Assembly (NCBI RefSeq): GCF_000826545.1
Contig: NZ_CDME01000002.1
Coordinates: forward strand, 1,054,001-1,118,000
Direction: 5' to 3'
Origin: Kibdelosporangium sp. MJ126-NF4
Lineage (GTDB): Bacteria; Actinomycetota; Actinomycetes; Mycobacteriales; Pseudonocardiaceae
Length of the DNA: 64,000 nucleotides
The notes under the pieces: model-generated
Databases searched by the model: none
The model's input: only the letters and a program-made list of their open reading frames with translations
Told to the model about the DNA's origin: nothing
In this document: piece by piece, positions 35,929-45,506 of the stretch
Numbering within the stretch: position 1 is the first letter of the stretch
How the letters are laid out: each line of letters starts with the position of its first letter
Program-made: the position numbers and the translations under genes

Positions 35929-36543
35929 ATGCGTCGACTCCTGATCGGTGCCGCCGCGATGGCCATGGCAGCGTCCCCGGCGCTCGCGGCCGCAGCCGCC
36001 GCCGATCCGACGCCGACCGCCTCGTCGACCGTGGTGGTGAACGAGGTGTCGACCCGCGGCCCCGCGGACGTCCTCGACGAGTTCGTGGAGATCCGCAACA
36101 TCACCAACCAACCGCAGGACATCAGCGGCTGGCAGATCCGGATCTACGGCTCGAACAACGCGTTGATCGACACCGTGCTCGTGCCCGCGGGCACCGTGCT
36201 GCAGCCGCGGGACAACTTCGGGCAGTTCCTCGTCCTGCAGGGCACCAACCTGACCGCCCCGATCGAAGACTCGACCAACGTCCTGCTGTACACGCCATCC
36301 GTCCCCGGCGGTGTGCCGTCCAGCGGCGGCGTCGCGATCTTCAACCAGGCGAACCTGAAGGTCGACGGTGTCAGCTTCTCCACCCAGGTCAGCACCCCGC
36401 GCGAAGGGCAGCCCGCCGCGCAGCAGACCCCGGCGATGGACGCACTGCGGCCCGCGAGTGCGCGCGACATCATGAGCACCGACACCGACAACAACCGCGT
36501 TGACTTCACGCTGCACAGGAGTACGCCCGGAGCGCTGAACTGA
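35929..36543 (+). CDS. Secreted lamin-tail (LTD) domain protein
   Basis: Exported protein of 204 residues. AGAAAGGA precedes the ATG. A signal peptide runs to about residue 25 (LAAAAAADP). The rest is one lamin-tail domain: VVNEVSTRGPADVLDEFVEIRN, then ISGWQIRIYG and the loop before GVAIFNQANLKVDG. LTD domains are immunoglobulin-like and often found on bacterial surface or secreted proteins; the binding partner is unknown. A strong terminator follows the stop. Confidence 0.85.
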   Translation: MRRLLIGAAAMAMAASPALAAAAAADPTPTASSTVVVNEVSTRGPADVLDEFVEIRNITNQPQDISGWQIRIYGSNNALIDTVLVPAGTVLQPRDNFGQFLVLQGTNLTAPIEDSTNVLLYTPSVPGGVPSSGGVAIFNQANLKVDGVSFSTQVSTPREGQPAAQQTPAMDALRPASARDIMSTDTDNNRVDFTLHRSTPGALN

Positions 36544-36605
36544 GGCCGACCGGCCGGGCAGCGTGACCTGACCGGCCGGACGACTGTCGGCGTGGCGTAC
36601 GCCGG

Positions 36606-36637
36606 AGCCCGGGCCACCACCAGGTGGCCCGGGCTTT
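36606..36637 (+). terminator. Hairpin terminator of the LTD gene
   Basis: AGCCCGGGCCACC and GGTGGCCCGGGCT form perfect 13-nt arms with a 4-nt loop, followed by TTTC. Confidence 0.88.
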
Positions 36638-36762
36638 CGCACGTCTGACGGCGCAAAGTCGCCAGTTGCGACAGCCCGCCGGGGCAAGTCGTTCCCGGGC
36701 GACGGTTGATCACGGATCCTCGTTGGCACCTTGCCATTCCCGCCATCTCCAGCGAGGCTCCC

Positions 36763-39700
36763 ATGGAACGTACCGATTTCAGGCTGCGCCGACTACTGGT
36801 CGTGGTCGCGCTCTTGCCGGTCGCTTTACCGCTCGCCGCAGCGAATCCAGTGACGGCGGTGCCGGACACGGCGCTGCCGCGCATCCAGAAACACCACCAG
36901 GTCACCCTGCTGACGGGGGACCGGGTCGACTACATCGAGTCGGGCGACGGGTCGAGGGCCGCCCGCATCGATGCCGACCCGGCGCCCGACCGTCCCGCGG
37001 TGTCGTTCGAGACCCTGAGCACGCCCGGTGGCGTGTTCGTCTTCCCGTCGGACGCGATGCCCCTCGTCTCGGCGGGAATCGTGGACCGTTCGCTGTTCAA
37101 CGTGACCAAACTGGCCAGGGAAGGCGACACCGAGCAGTTGCCGCTGTTCGTGCGCTACCGCAACGCCATGGCCGCCACCGCCGCATTGCCTCAGGCCGTC
37201 AGGCGCGCGGTGGTGCCCACCCTCAACGGTGAGGGAGTGCGTGTGGCGACGGCGAAAGCCGGTGAGACGTGGCGGTCGGTCAAGGCCCGGCCTGGTGACT
37301 TCGCCGGACTGAGCCTCGACCCCAAGGTACGGGTCAGCCTCGACCGCAGCACCGAGCAGGTCGGCGCCCCGGTGATGTGGCAGTCCGGTGTGGACGGCAA
37401 GGGGACGACTGTCGCCGTTGTGGACACCGGCATCGACGCGGACCACCCGGACCTGAAGGGCAAGATCGTCGACTCGGCCAATTTCACCGCCGAACCGGAC
37501 ATCGCCGACACGCACGGGCACGGCACCCACGTCGCGTCGATCATCGCGGGCACCGGGCTGGCGTCCGGCGGCCGCTATCGCGGTGTCGCTCCGGCCGCGA
37601 GCCTGTTGGTGGCCAAGGTCTTCGACAGCAGCGGCGAGGCGTCGGCGGCCCAGGTGATGGCGGGCATGGAGTGGGCCGCGCAGCACGGGGCGAAGGTGGT
37701 GAACCTCAGCCTCGGCGGGCCAGTGCCCGACGGCACCGACGAGATGAGCGAGCTGGTGGACACGCTGACCGAGCGCACCGGAGCACTGTTCGTCGTGGCG
37801 GCGGGCAACTCCGGCCCTGGTGCGGTGTCGGTGGACAGTCCCGGCGTGGCGGCGTCCGCGTTGACCGTCGGCGCGGTGGACCGCCAGGACAAGCTGGCCG
37901 GGTTCTCCAGCCGCGGCCCGCGCGGCAAGGACGCGTTGGCCAAGCCGGAGATCGTGGCACCAGGAGTGGACATCGCCGCCGCCCGGGCGGCCGGGACGTC
38001 GATGGGTCGGCCGGTGGACGAGACGTACACCGCCGCGTCCGGCACCTCGATGGCCACTCCGCACGTCAGTGGCGCGGCCGCGCTGCTGGCCCAGAAGTAT
38101 CCACAATGGTCGGCAAGCCGGTTGAAGGACGCGCTCGCCGGCGGCGCGAAGGACATCGGCCAGGACTGGTACGGCCAGGGCACGGGCAGGCTGGACGTCG
38201 CAGGCGTCGCCGCGACCCCGGTGTTCGCCCCGGCGAGCGCGAACCTGGGCGCGGGCGAGCAGACCCTGCGGTACACCAACGAGACCAACGCGCCCGTGGC
38301 ACTATCGCTGACCGCGTCGATCCGGTCGTGGACCGGCAAACCGGTCGCTCCCGGTGCCGTCCGGTTCAGTCAGAACGCAATCACGGTGCCCGCCAACGGT
38401 TCCACTTCGGTCACCGTGACCTTCCAGGCCACCGACACCGGTGCGTATGGCGGCACGATCGTGGCATCGAACTCCACCATCGCGCGGCGCACCACGGTCA
38501 GCCGGTACGCGCCACCCGAACTGGTCCCGGTCACCGTGCGGGTGTTGGACTCCGCGGGCCAGCCACGGGCGGCGTCGCTGGCCGCGCTGATGGACGACGC
38601 GGGCACCAGTTCCAACGCCAACGACCCGTTCCGCCGCGACCCGGTGACATTCCTGACGATCGGGGCCAGCGGGACCACGACCGTCGATGTGCCGCGAGGC
38701 GTCTACTCGGTGCTGGCCACCACATCGCAGTCGGACCTGACCGCCCGTCGGTGGAACGCGCTGAGCGCATCGGAGGTCCCCGTTCAGGGCCCCACCGTGA
38801 TCACCCTGGACGAGCGGGCCACCGTCCCGGTGGGCGTCACCGGCACCGTCCCGCTTGACCAGCGCGACCGTACGGTCATGGTGCGCAGGGTGGTGCCCGG
38901 GCTGATCACCGAGTTCGGCCTCGCCGCCGGTGCCACCTCGTGGCAGGTGCGCGCCACACCCGCCCGAGCGGCCAAGCGCGGCGCGATCACGTCGCAGGAT
39001 TTGCAGAGCCTGCAGCCGGCCGCGGTACAGGCCAGCGTCGGGACGGTGCCGTTGCGTCCGGAGTACGACGCGTTCGGGATCGCGACGAAGTGGCCGGGAA
39101 CCCACGAGGTCGGGGTGACGGGCTACGACCCGAAGGCCGACATGCGTGGCAAAGCCGTCCTGGTGCCGGTCCAGGCCTCGCAGGCACCGGCCGCGTTCAC
39201 CGCTGCCACCCAGGCCGCGAACACGGCGGCCGCCGCCGGTGCCACAGCGGTGCTGGTCTACGTGACCACGCCCGGCGCTGTGCCGATCCCTGGCCTGTCC
39301 AGTGACACGGTGCCGGTGCTCGCCCTGACCCGTGACGAGGGGGAGCAGGTATCCGCCATGATCAGCGGGGGCGCGGCGACGCTGAAGGCCACCGTGGCCG
39401 CGCAGCCCACCGAGGCGTACAACGTCAGCTATCTCAACCCCAACGGCATCCCGGCCGACAGCCTCCGTCGGCTCGACCGGTCCGCGCTGGTCGCCGTCGG
39501 CACCAGCTACCACGCCGACAAACCGGGACTGACCGCGCAGAAGACCTGGTACGCGGTGCCGACCGGGCTGTGGAAGACCCAGTTCCTGCGTGGCACCAGA
39601 TTCACCGTGCCCGCGACCGTGCGGGAGCTCACCGGCCCGGTCGACGACCGGACGGTGTGGAAGCGGTCGCTCACCCAGTCCGGCAAGGACGCTCTCGGGC

Positions 39701-40599
39701 GGCTCGGGTCGCTGACGATGTTCCAGCAGAACACCTACCGGCAGGGGGAGACCACCCGGCCGCCGGAGAAGTGGTTCGCCGCGCCGCTGCACACGGGGGC
39801 GGTCGAGCTGCAACCCGATCACCCGGCCCGCTACCCGGCGACGGCTGCGGGCTGGCAGGAGATCTGCTCGATGTGCCGTGGCGGAGCGGATCCGGACCTG
39901 TTCGTGCCGCCGCTGCAGTGGGGCGACTCGACACCGGGTCACTACACCAGCCCGTGGCAGGTGGGCAGGCACGCGGCGGCCAGCACCACCCGGCTCTATG
40001 CGGGCGACACCGAGATCCCCCCTGCCAACTCCGGTGACCCGACAGCGTTGTTCCCGGTCTACCGGCTGGACCCGGCGCTGGCCCGCTACCGGCTGCAGGC
40101 CGTCGACACACATCCGGCGGCCGGGCAGTCCGGAGTGCCCAACGGCGCGGTGTTCCGACTGGCGACCATGGTGGACACAGTGTGGTCGTTCCAGTCCCGC
40201 CGGGCCACCGCGCCGCCGCCGACCGGATTCCTGTGCTACGGACAAGGACCGACCTGTTCGTTCCAGCCGTTGATCCAGCTCGGCTACGACTTCGGCCTCG
40301 ACGTGGCCAACCAGGTGCAGGCAGGCGTCAGCCACACCTTCACCGTGACCGCGGCCGAGCATTCGGGCGCGCGCGACGGCGGCCCGGTCGTCGGCGTGCA
40401 ACTGTCGTACTCGACTGATGACGGCGTCACGTGGCGGCAGGGCACCGCCACGCCGCAGAACAACGGACGCTGGTCGGTGACGGTGCCGTTGCCGCCACTG
40501 GCCGACACCAACGGCTATGTGTGGACACGGACCGAGGCACGGGACAGTTCCGGAAACACGGTCACACAGACCGTACGACGGGCGTACGCGCTCAAGTAG
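36763..40599 (+). CDS. Large secreted S8 serine protease
   Basis: Exported subtilase of about 1,278 residues. The N-terminus from the ATG at 36763 is a signal peptide with a hydrophobic core ending about LAAANP. A propeptide-like region of ~165 residues precedes the catalytic domain with Asp221 (VDTGIDADH), His253 (GHGTHVAS) and Ser429 (GTSMATPH). Behind it come beta-rich regions, one resembling a protease-associated insertion (VLVPVQASQAPAAFTAATQ), and a C-terminal beta-sandwich with a Trp-rich end. Length and layout fit actinobacterial Vpr-like subtilases. Its stop overlaps the end of the convergent regulator by 8 bp. Confidence 0.9.
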   Translation: MERTDFRLRRLLVVVALLPVALPLAAANPVTAVPDTALPRIQKHHQVTLLTGDRVDYIESGDGSRAARIDADPAPDRPAVSFETLSTPGGVFVFPSDAMPLVSAGIVDRSLFNVTKLAREGDTEQLPLFVRYRNAMAATAALPQAVRRAVVPTLNGEGVRVATAKAGETWRSVKARPGDFAGLSLDPKVRVSLDRSTEQVGAPVMWQSGVDGKGTTVAVVDTGIDADHPDLKGKIVDSANFTAEPDIADTHGHGTHVASIIAGTGLASGGRYRGVAPAASLLVAKVFDSSGEASAAQVMAGMEWAAQHGAKVVNLSLGGPVPDGTDEMSELVDTLTERTGALFVVAAGNSGPGAVSVDSPGVAASALTVGAVDRQDKLAGFSSRGPRGKDALAKPEIVAPGVDIAAARAAGTSMGRPVDETYTAASGTSMATPHVSGAAALLAQKYPQWSASRLKDALAGGAKDIGQDWYGQGTGRLDVAGVAATPVFAPASANLGAGEQTLRYTNETNAPVALSLTASIRSWTGKPVAPGAVRFSQNAITVPANGSTSVTVTFQATDTGAYGGTIVASNSTIARRTTVSRYAPPELVPVTVRVLDSAGQPRAASLAALMDDAGTSSNANDPFRRDPVTFLTIGASGTTTVDVPRGVYSVLATTSQSDLTARRWNALSASEVPVQGPTVITLDERATVPVGVTGTVPLDQRDRTVMVRRVVPGLITEFGLAAGATSWQVRATPARAAKRGAITSQDLQSLQPAAVQASVGTVPLRPEYDAFGIATKWPGTHEVGVTGYDPKADMRGKAVLVPVQASQAPAAFTAATQAANTAAAAGATAVLVYVTTPGAVPIPGLSSDTVPVLALTRDEGEQVSAMISGGAATLKATVAAQPTEAYNVSYLNPNGIPADSLRRLDRSALVAVGTSYHADKPGLTAQKTWYAVPTGLWKTQFLRGTRFTVPATVRELTGPVDDRTVWKRSLTQSGKDALGRLGSLTMFQQNTYRQGETTRPPEKWFAAPLHTGAVELQPDHPARYPATAAGWQEICSMCRGGADPDLFVPPLQWGDSTPGHYTSPWQVGRHAAASTTRLYAGDTEIPPANSGDPTALFPVYRLDPALARYRLQAVDTHPAAGQSGVPNGAVFRLATMVDTVWSFQSRRATAPPPTGFLCYGQGPTCSFQPLIQLGYDFGLDVANQVQAGVSHTFTVTAAEHSGARDGGPVVGVQLSYSTDDGVTWRQGTATPQNNGRWSVTVPLPPLADTNGYVWTRTEARDSSGNTVTQTVRRAYALK

Positions 40600-41596
40600 G
40601 CCCGGACAGCGGGTGGGTGCGCTGCAGAGGCACCCACCCGCGCGCTGCCGCCTGCAGCCCGGCCTGGAAGCGGGTGTGCGCGCCCATCCGGGCCATCAGG
40701 TCGTGCAACCTGCGTTGGAAGGTTCGGTAGCTCAGGCCCAGTTGCCTCGCGATACTGCGATCGGGCATACCCGCGGTGAGCAACGCGAGCAGCCGGAGAT
40801 CGGTTTCCGACAGTCCCTCGGCGCCGACCACTGAGCGGTCGCGCAGGGCGAGTGGCATGGCGGAGTGCCATAAGGCGTGAAAAAGTGCCCCGAGTGCCAG
40901 TAGCAGCGCCGACGGGTGCACGATCACGGCACTGTCCAACGCGGGCGGCGCCGAGCTCAACGGGATTATGGCCAGCCGGTCGTCGACGAGGATCATCTTG
41001 GTCGGCGCGTCGGCGAGCACTCGTGCCTCCTCGCCCAGCGCGATCCCAGCCTCCAGGTCGGCCAGCAGATTGTGCAGCTCCAGCGCGTCGCGGTCGTACA
41101 GGCCGCGAAACCGGACGCCTTTGAGCAGCAGGTCAGCTTCGATCGGGCTGAGGGTGTTCGCCAACTTGGCGTACGGCGGTTTGTCGATGAAACACACCTC
41201 GTGCCGGGCGGTGCGCATGATCTGCTCGGCCCGCCGGGTGATCTCCGCACTGCCGTGCACGACTTCGACCAACTCGGTCGGCAACCGGTTGTCGGCCGTC
41301 TGACGATGCCGTTCGGCCAGGCGCAATGCGTGCAACCGGGCCCGTTCGAGCTCGGTCTCGGCCTCCAGCAACAGCACGTTGAGCGCCACACCCGGCGGTG
41401 TCACCACGAGCCGGTCCGCGGTGCCGCTCACCAGACCCCGGGCCACCAGGGCGGACACCGCCCGGCTGACCTTGTGCTCGCTCTGCCCGAGCACCGCGCA
41501 CAGGTCGGCCACACTGGTGGCGGTCCGGTCGACAAGAGCTTCGTACCCCGCCTGCGCGGTCCGGCTGAGGCGCGTGATCGAGAGTTCACCGTCCAC
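40592..41596 (-). CDS. Transcriptional regulator with LuxR-type C-terminal HTH
   Basis: Protein of 334 residues. Residues ~20-75 contain a winged-helix-like region (SVADLCAVLGQSEHKVSRAVSALVARG). The middle resembles a phospholipase D-like/TrmB-type sensor domain (HEVCFIDKPPYAKL, LLKGVRFRGLYDRDAL). The C-terminal helix-turn-helix LLTAGMPDRSIARQLGLSYRTFQRRLHDLMARMGA is LuxR-like. This arrangement is common in actinobacterial regulators near secreted enzymes. Its stop overlaps that of the large protease gene, so antisense interference is possible. Signal unknown. Confidence 0.85.
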   Translation of the reverse strand: MDGELSITRLSRTAQAGYEALVDRTATSVADLCAVLGQSEHKVSRAVSALVARGLVSGTADRLVVTPPGVALNVLLLEAETELERARLHALRLAERHRQTADNRLPTELVEVVHGSAEITRRAEQIMRTARHEVCFIDKPPYAKLANTLSPIEADLLLKGVRFRGLYDRDALELHNLLADLEAGIALGEEARVLADAPTKMILVDDRLAIIPLSSAPPALDSAVIVHPSALLLALGALFHALWHSAMPLALRDRSVVGAEGLSETDLRLLALLTAGMPDRSIARQLGLSYRTFQRRLHDLMARMGAHTRFQAGLQAAARGWVPLQRTHPLSGPT

Positions 41597-41621
41597 CGCT
41601 CAAGTCTGCCGTGCACGCACG

Positions 41622-42639
41622 TCATGACAGTGCGTCGGCCGCCCGCCATTTCTCCGCCAGCCGGTCCTGCAGCGCGGCGTGCCGGAACTGGTACACCGGG
41701 CCCACGGTGCGCAGGATGCCCAACCGGTGACAGTCGTCGAGGAAGTACATGAGGTCGCGCGGCAGATGCCCGTCCTTGGCCAGTCGCCGAATGGCACGCA
41801 CGTAGGCGTCCCATGCGTGGTGCGTGCCACCGACCACGCCGTACCACCCGCCGAGCAGTGCTCCCGCCACCAGGAAGACCGAGCCCCACAACGGGTCGGC
41901 CACCGCGATGACCGCCAGACCGGGTAGCACGCCCAGGCCAGCGGCACCGACGGCCACCCGCGTCAGCTGGAGCGCGCGGTCGGCTCGCCATGACTCGAAC
42001 GGGGGACTGGCCACGCTGGTGTTGAGCGTGTGCGTTGACCGCGCGACGATCCCGAACCTCAGGTCCGCGAGGGTTCCCACGGGCAGGCCGACCATCAGGA
42101 TCGACAGGCCCAGCGCGATCGTGAACGACGGATCGGTCGGCCCGAGGACGACCACCTTCAGCCACACGCCGAACACGCCGGTGATCACGAGGACCGCGGG
42201 GATGAGTCTGAAGCGCGGGTCGTTCCAGGAGGGCCTGGTGCGCGCCAGTTCCCACCAGGCGAAGCCGCGGGCGTCGTGGCTGGCCTCCATCCGGTTGGCC
42301 AGGTAGCCCAGCCAGTGTTCGGCCCGCGTCGGGTCGAGGGGCTTGCGCGGACGTCGTGGGCCGACCACCTTTGAGCCGACCACCTTGGCGACCGGTCGGC
42401 GTCGGGCGGCGACGACCGGTATGTATTCGTCGAGCAGGTGGACCTGCACGGAGCGGCTGTCCGGGAACCGGTCGGAGTCCAGCATCGGCGTGGGATCCGG
42501 GTAGGGCAGTGGCTGGCCGTCCTCGCCGGTGCGGGGCTGCAGATAGATCTCGCCGACCAGCCACATGCCCAGCGCGGTGGCGACGACGTCAACACCCCAC
42601 CAGCACGGCGGCGCCCAGCCACCGGTGCGTTCCTCGCAC
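41622..42639 (-). CDS. NACHT-protein-like membrane protein lacking the NTPase; apparent single-base frameshift
   Basis: The intact open frame from ATG 42566 gives 314 residues. HLLDEYIPVV, RAEHWLGYLANRM, AWWELAR, then several membrane helices and HLPRDLMYFLDDCHRLGILRTVGPVYQFRHAALQDRLA closely resemble the C-terminal part of actinobacterial membrane NACHT proteins, but no Walker motifs are present. A better start is GTG 42639, 6 nt after GGGGAG; reading from it stops after 16 codons, and removing one G from the G4 run at 42595-42598 (plus-strand CCCC) restores one continuous frame with an N-terminal helix (AAVLVGVDVVATALGMWLVG), 338 residues. So either an assembly error or a real frameshift. 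Function unknown. Confidence 0.68.
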
Positions 42640-42980
42640 AGCCGACTCCCCTTCAGCCAGGAAACGGGCTGACGTTACCGCTGCGGGTCTCGGGTGCGGA
42701 CATCACCCGGCCCTAACGTGACAAGGCCTCATTTTCATATCGGTCTGCGCGCCGCGTGGGTACGTGAGAGATTTGCCGACTGATCTGCGTAAATCGCGAA
42801 CCCTCACGATTGGGCTGCTTTTCCCACGTGCGGTGGCCGAGGTGGCCCTGAACGGCCAGGATCGACCCGTGACTGCGGCGCGAGCACCGGACACAGTGCG
42901 CAAAACGGCCAGTCCGAGCCCGTATGCGCGGGACTGGACACGGAGGGGTATCGACGGGCATGCTCTGCCCCCGGGCTAGG

Positions 42981-42994
42981 TTGGTACAGACCAA
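42981..42994. promoter_or_regulatory. DasR-like (dre) palindrome upstream of sugar ABC operon
   Basis: TTGGTACAGACCAA. The inner TGGTACAGACCA differs at two of twelve positions from the dre core TGGTCTAGACCA bound by GntR-family DasR. It lies upstream of the -35 box, about 117 bp before the binding-protein start. Confidence 0.45.
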
Positions 42995-43010
42995 TGCAAC
43001 AAGAGTGCAT
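42994..43010. promoter_or_regulatory. Second dyad upstream of sugar ABC operon
   Basis: ATGCA and TGCAT arms separated by 7 nt, immediately after the DasR-like site and just upstream of the -35 box. A LacI- or GntR-type operator is possible. Confidence 0.35.
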
Positions 43011-43017
43011 CTTTGTG

Positions 43018-43047
43018 TTGACTTCTGCTTGAAACTGCCGGAATAGT
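43018..43047 (+). promoter_or_regulatory. Promoter of the sugar ABC operon
   Basis: TTGACT (43018-43023) and AATAGT (43042-43047) with an 18-nt spacer, about 65 bp before the first gene. Confidence 0.55.
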
Positions 43048-43110
43048 TGCACATCCGCGCAAGGCGCCTTGGGTTCGTCTTGTCAACAAAGCTTCATAGG
43101 TGGTGACTGG

Positions 43111-44541
43111 ATGCGATCGATCTATGGCGGTAGGCGAGGCACGTCCGCTCTCGTGCTGACCGCTGCCGTCTCGCTCGTGCTGGCCGGCTGTGGCTCGTCG
43201 TCGAACGGCGGTGGCTCGGGCAACGCCCCCGCCGGCGACGACGGCAAGCTCGTCGGCGAGCAGGAGTACCTGAACGCGCCGTGCCCCGAGCCGGCCGTCA
43301 AGCCGACCCAGAAGGAGTTCACCTACTGGTCCATGTGGACCAAGGACGAACCGCAGGGCCGACTGCTGCAGAAGGCCTTCAAGTGCTTCGAGGAGAAGGC
43401 CGGCGTCAAGGTCAACGTCCAGTGGCTCGGCCGCAAGTACCTCACCCAGAACGTCGCGCCCGCGCTGAACACCGACACCGTGCCCGACCTGATCGACCAG
43501 GACATCAGCCAGGTCAAGGCGGCCGTGGTGGACAGCGGCGGCACCCAGGCCCTCGACGACGTGCTCACCATGAAGATCGGTGAGGGCGACAAGACCGTCA
43601 AGGACGTCATCCCGTCGTACCTCTACGACATCCCGCAGGCCAAGGACAAGGACGGCAAGCTCTTCTCCGTTCCCTACGAGGTGCTGTCCAACGGCTGGTG
43701 GTACGACAAGAACAAGCAGAAGGACTTCGCCGAGCCGAAGTCGACCGAGGAGCTGTTCGCGGCGCTGGACAAGGCCAAGGGCGCTGGCGGTGCGATCGCC
43801 CAGGACGGCGACATCGACTTCTACAACGCCTACTTCCTGACCCAGATCGCCGAGAAGTACGTCGGTGCGGGCGGTATCCAGAAGGCCGTCGACGACAAGA
43901 CCGGCGGACTGTGGAAGAGCGAGGCCGGTTTCCTCAAGGCCGCGCAGTACGTCGAGAAGCTGGCCAAGGGCAAGTACTTCCTCGACGGCTGGGACGCGGG
44001 CAAGTTCCCGCAGATCCAGCAGCGCTGGGCCGACGGCGAGGCCGCGTTCCTGTTCGTCGGTTCATGGGTGCCGAGCGAGACCCGTGAGTACCTCGGCAAG
44101 CAGGGCGGCGGTGCGACCATCAACTACGGCTCGTTCCAGTTCCCCAAGCCCGCGGACGCCACGCACGACACCATCGAGTTCCTGCCGATCGGCTGGACGG
44201 TGACCAAGAAGGCCAAGAACGCGGAGGCCGCGAAGGCGTTCATCGCGTACTTCACCAACAAGGACCTCGCCCGTGGCATCGCCGCGGTCGGCGACAACCT
44301 GCACCCCCGTGCCGAGCTGCCGGTGCCCGACGACCTCAAGCAGCTCAACGCGGCGCTGACCGACTCCAAGAAGGAGAAGGTCGTCTTCATGGACTCGATC
44401 GACTCGCTCTACGAGGGCACCTACGTCAAGAACGTCTTCTACCCGCTGAACAACGACCTGCTCAAGGGCAAGATCAGCGCGCAGCAGTTCATTGACCAGA
44501 TCGGCCCGAAGACCGCCGACTTCTGGAAAAACCGAGGATGA
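43111..44541 (+). CDS. Sugar ABC transporter, substrate-binding lipoprotein
   Basis: Solute-binding lipoprotein of 476 residues anchored outside the membrane. The signal peptide ends at the lipobox LVLAGC, followed by a Ser/Gly linker. The body is a family 1 extracellular binding protein (FTYWSMWTKDEPQGRLLQKAF, VPDLIDQD, FSVPYEVLSNGWWYDKN, FLFVGSWVPSETREYL). It is the first gene of a four-gene importer operon and overlaps the next by ATGA. The upstream DasR-like site and a cytoplasmic hexosaminidase elsewhere in the window suggest N-acetylglucosamine or chitobiose as substrate (inference). Confidence 0.93.
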   Translation: MRSIYGGRRGTSALVLTAAVSLVLAGCGSSSNGGGSGNAPAGDDGKLVGEQEYLNAPCPEPAVKPTQKEFTYWSMWTKDEPQGRLLQKAFKCFEEKAGVKVNVQWLGRKYLTQNVAPALNTDTVPDLIDQDISQVKAAVVDSGGTQALDDVLTMKIGEGDKTVKDVIPSYLYDIPQAKDKDGKLFSVPYEVLSNGWWYDKNKQKDFAEPKSTEELFAALDKAKGAGGAIAQDGDIDFYNAYFLTQIAEKYVGAGGIQKAVDDKTGGLWKSEAGFLKAAQYVEKLAKGKYFLDGWDAGKFPQIQQRWADGEAAFLFVGSWVPSETREYLGKQGGGATINYGSFQFPKPADATHDTIEFLPIGWTVTKKAKNAEAAKAFIAYFTNKDLARGIAAVGDNLHPRAELPVPDDLKQLNAALTDSKKEKVVFMDSIDSLYEGTYVKNVFYPLNNDLLKGKISAQQFIDQIGPKTADFWKNRG

Positions 44542-45497
44542 CGACCAGTTTGGCCACTCCGCCTGCCTCCGGCCGCAAACCGGAGGCAGGCGGTAGTACA
44601 CAAGCCGCCCACATCACCAGGCGCAAGAAGCTGTTCTGGCCGTTCCTGATCCCCACACTGGTGCTCTACGGCCTGTTCCTGATCGTCCCGACGGTCGCCA
44701 CCGTGGTGTTCAGCTTCTCCAACTGGAGGGGCGCAGGCGACACGCCGGAGTTCAACGGCTTCAAGCAGTACGCGCAGATCTTCGCCGACGCAGGCTTCCA
44801 GAGCGCGTTCGTCAACACGCTGATCTACATCACGCTCGGCGGCGTCGGCACGTTCGTGCTCGCGTTCCTGTTCACGATGGTGCTGCGGGACATGCGCGGC
44901 AACAAGATGGTGCGCGCGATCCTGTTCTTCCCGAACATCGTCGCCCCGGTCGCGCTGGGCATGTTCTTCGGCGTGATCTACCGCTACCAGCCCAACCGGC
45001 AGGGTCTCGCCAACTTCCTGCTGGAGAGCGTCGGCCTGTCGGCGACGAAGTTCCTCGAGGCAGGCTCGGTCACGTGGGTGGTGCTCGGCTCGATCATCTG
45101 GGCGTCCGCGGGCTTCTACATCACCATCCTGATGGCCGCGGTCGACCGGATCCCGCCGTACCTCTACGAGGACGCCTCGATCGCCGGTGCCTCACCGTGG
45201 CAGAAGTTCCGCAACATCACGCTGCCGCTGACATGGGACGTGGTCGGCATCGCCGGCGTGCTGTGGACGATCAACGCGGTGAAGATCTTCGAGCTGGTCT
45301 TCGTGATGGCCGGGTCCGGCACGTACGCGCCGCCGATCCACACGTGGACGCTCGGCATCTTCGTGTTCGACCGGTCCTTCGGCGGTACACCCGCGTTCGG
45401 TACGGCGTGTGCGTGCGCGGTCGTGATGATCCTGCTGGTGTCGGTGTTCGTGGTGGCGCTGCGCAGGATGATGCGCCGCGACGCCATCCAGTTCTGA
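44538..45497 (+). CDS. Sugar ABC transporter permease (MalF-type)
   Basis: Membrane subunit of 319 residues with about six helices. The first is KLFWPFLIPTLVLYGLFLIVPTV. The ATPase-contact EAA loop is near residues 215-235 (YEDASIAGASPWQKFRNITLPL). An N-terminal tail of ~30 residues is cytoplasmic. The ATG overlaps the binding-protein stop, and the second permease begins 9 bp after the stop. With the MalG-type partner it forms the sugar channel. Confidence 0.93.
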   Translation: MTTSLATPPASGRKPEAGGSTQAAHITRRKKLFWPFLIPTLVLYGLFLIVPTVATVVFSFSNWRGAGDTPEFNGFKQYAQIFADAGFQSAFVNTLIYITLGGVGTFVLAFLFTMVLRDMRGNKMVRAILFFPNIVAPVALGMFFGVIYRYQPNRQGLANFLLESVGLSATKFLEAGSVTWVVLGSIIWASAGFYITILMAAVDRIPPYLYEDASIAGASPWQKFRNITLPLTWDVVGIAGVLWTINAVKIFELVFVMAGSGTYAPPIHTWTLGIFVFDRSFGGTPAFGTACACAVVMILLVSVFVVALRRMMRRDAIQF

Positions 45498-45506
45498 GAG
45501 GCAGCA

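Larger units (their letters stand above)
42640..43110. other. Control region upstream of the sugar importer
   Basis: No supported gene. The last 130 bp contain a DasR-like palindrome, a second dyad and a promoter, described separately; the first 340 bp show nothing that I can name. Confidence 0.5.

Noticed and set aside
38302..40401. Long antisense open frame inside the giant subtilase
   Set aside because: Arg/Gly-rich product without domains, explained by codon bias of the sense gene.
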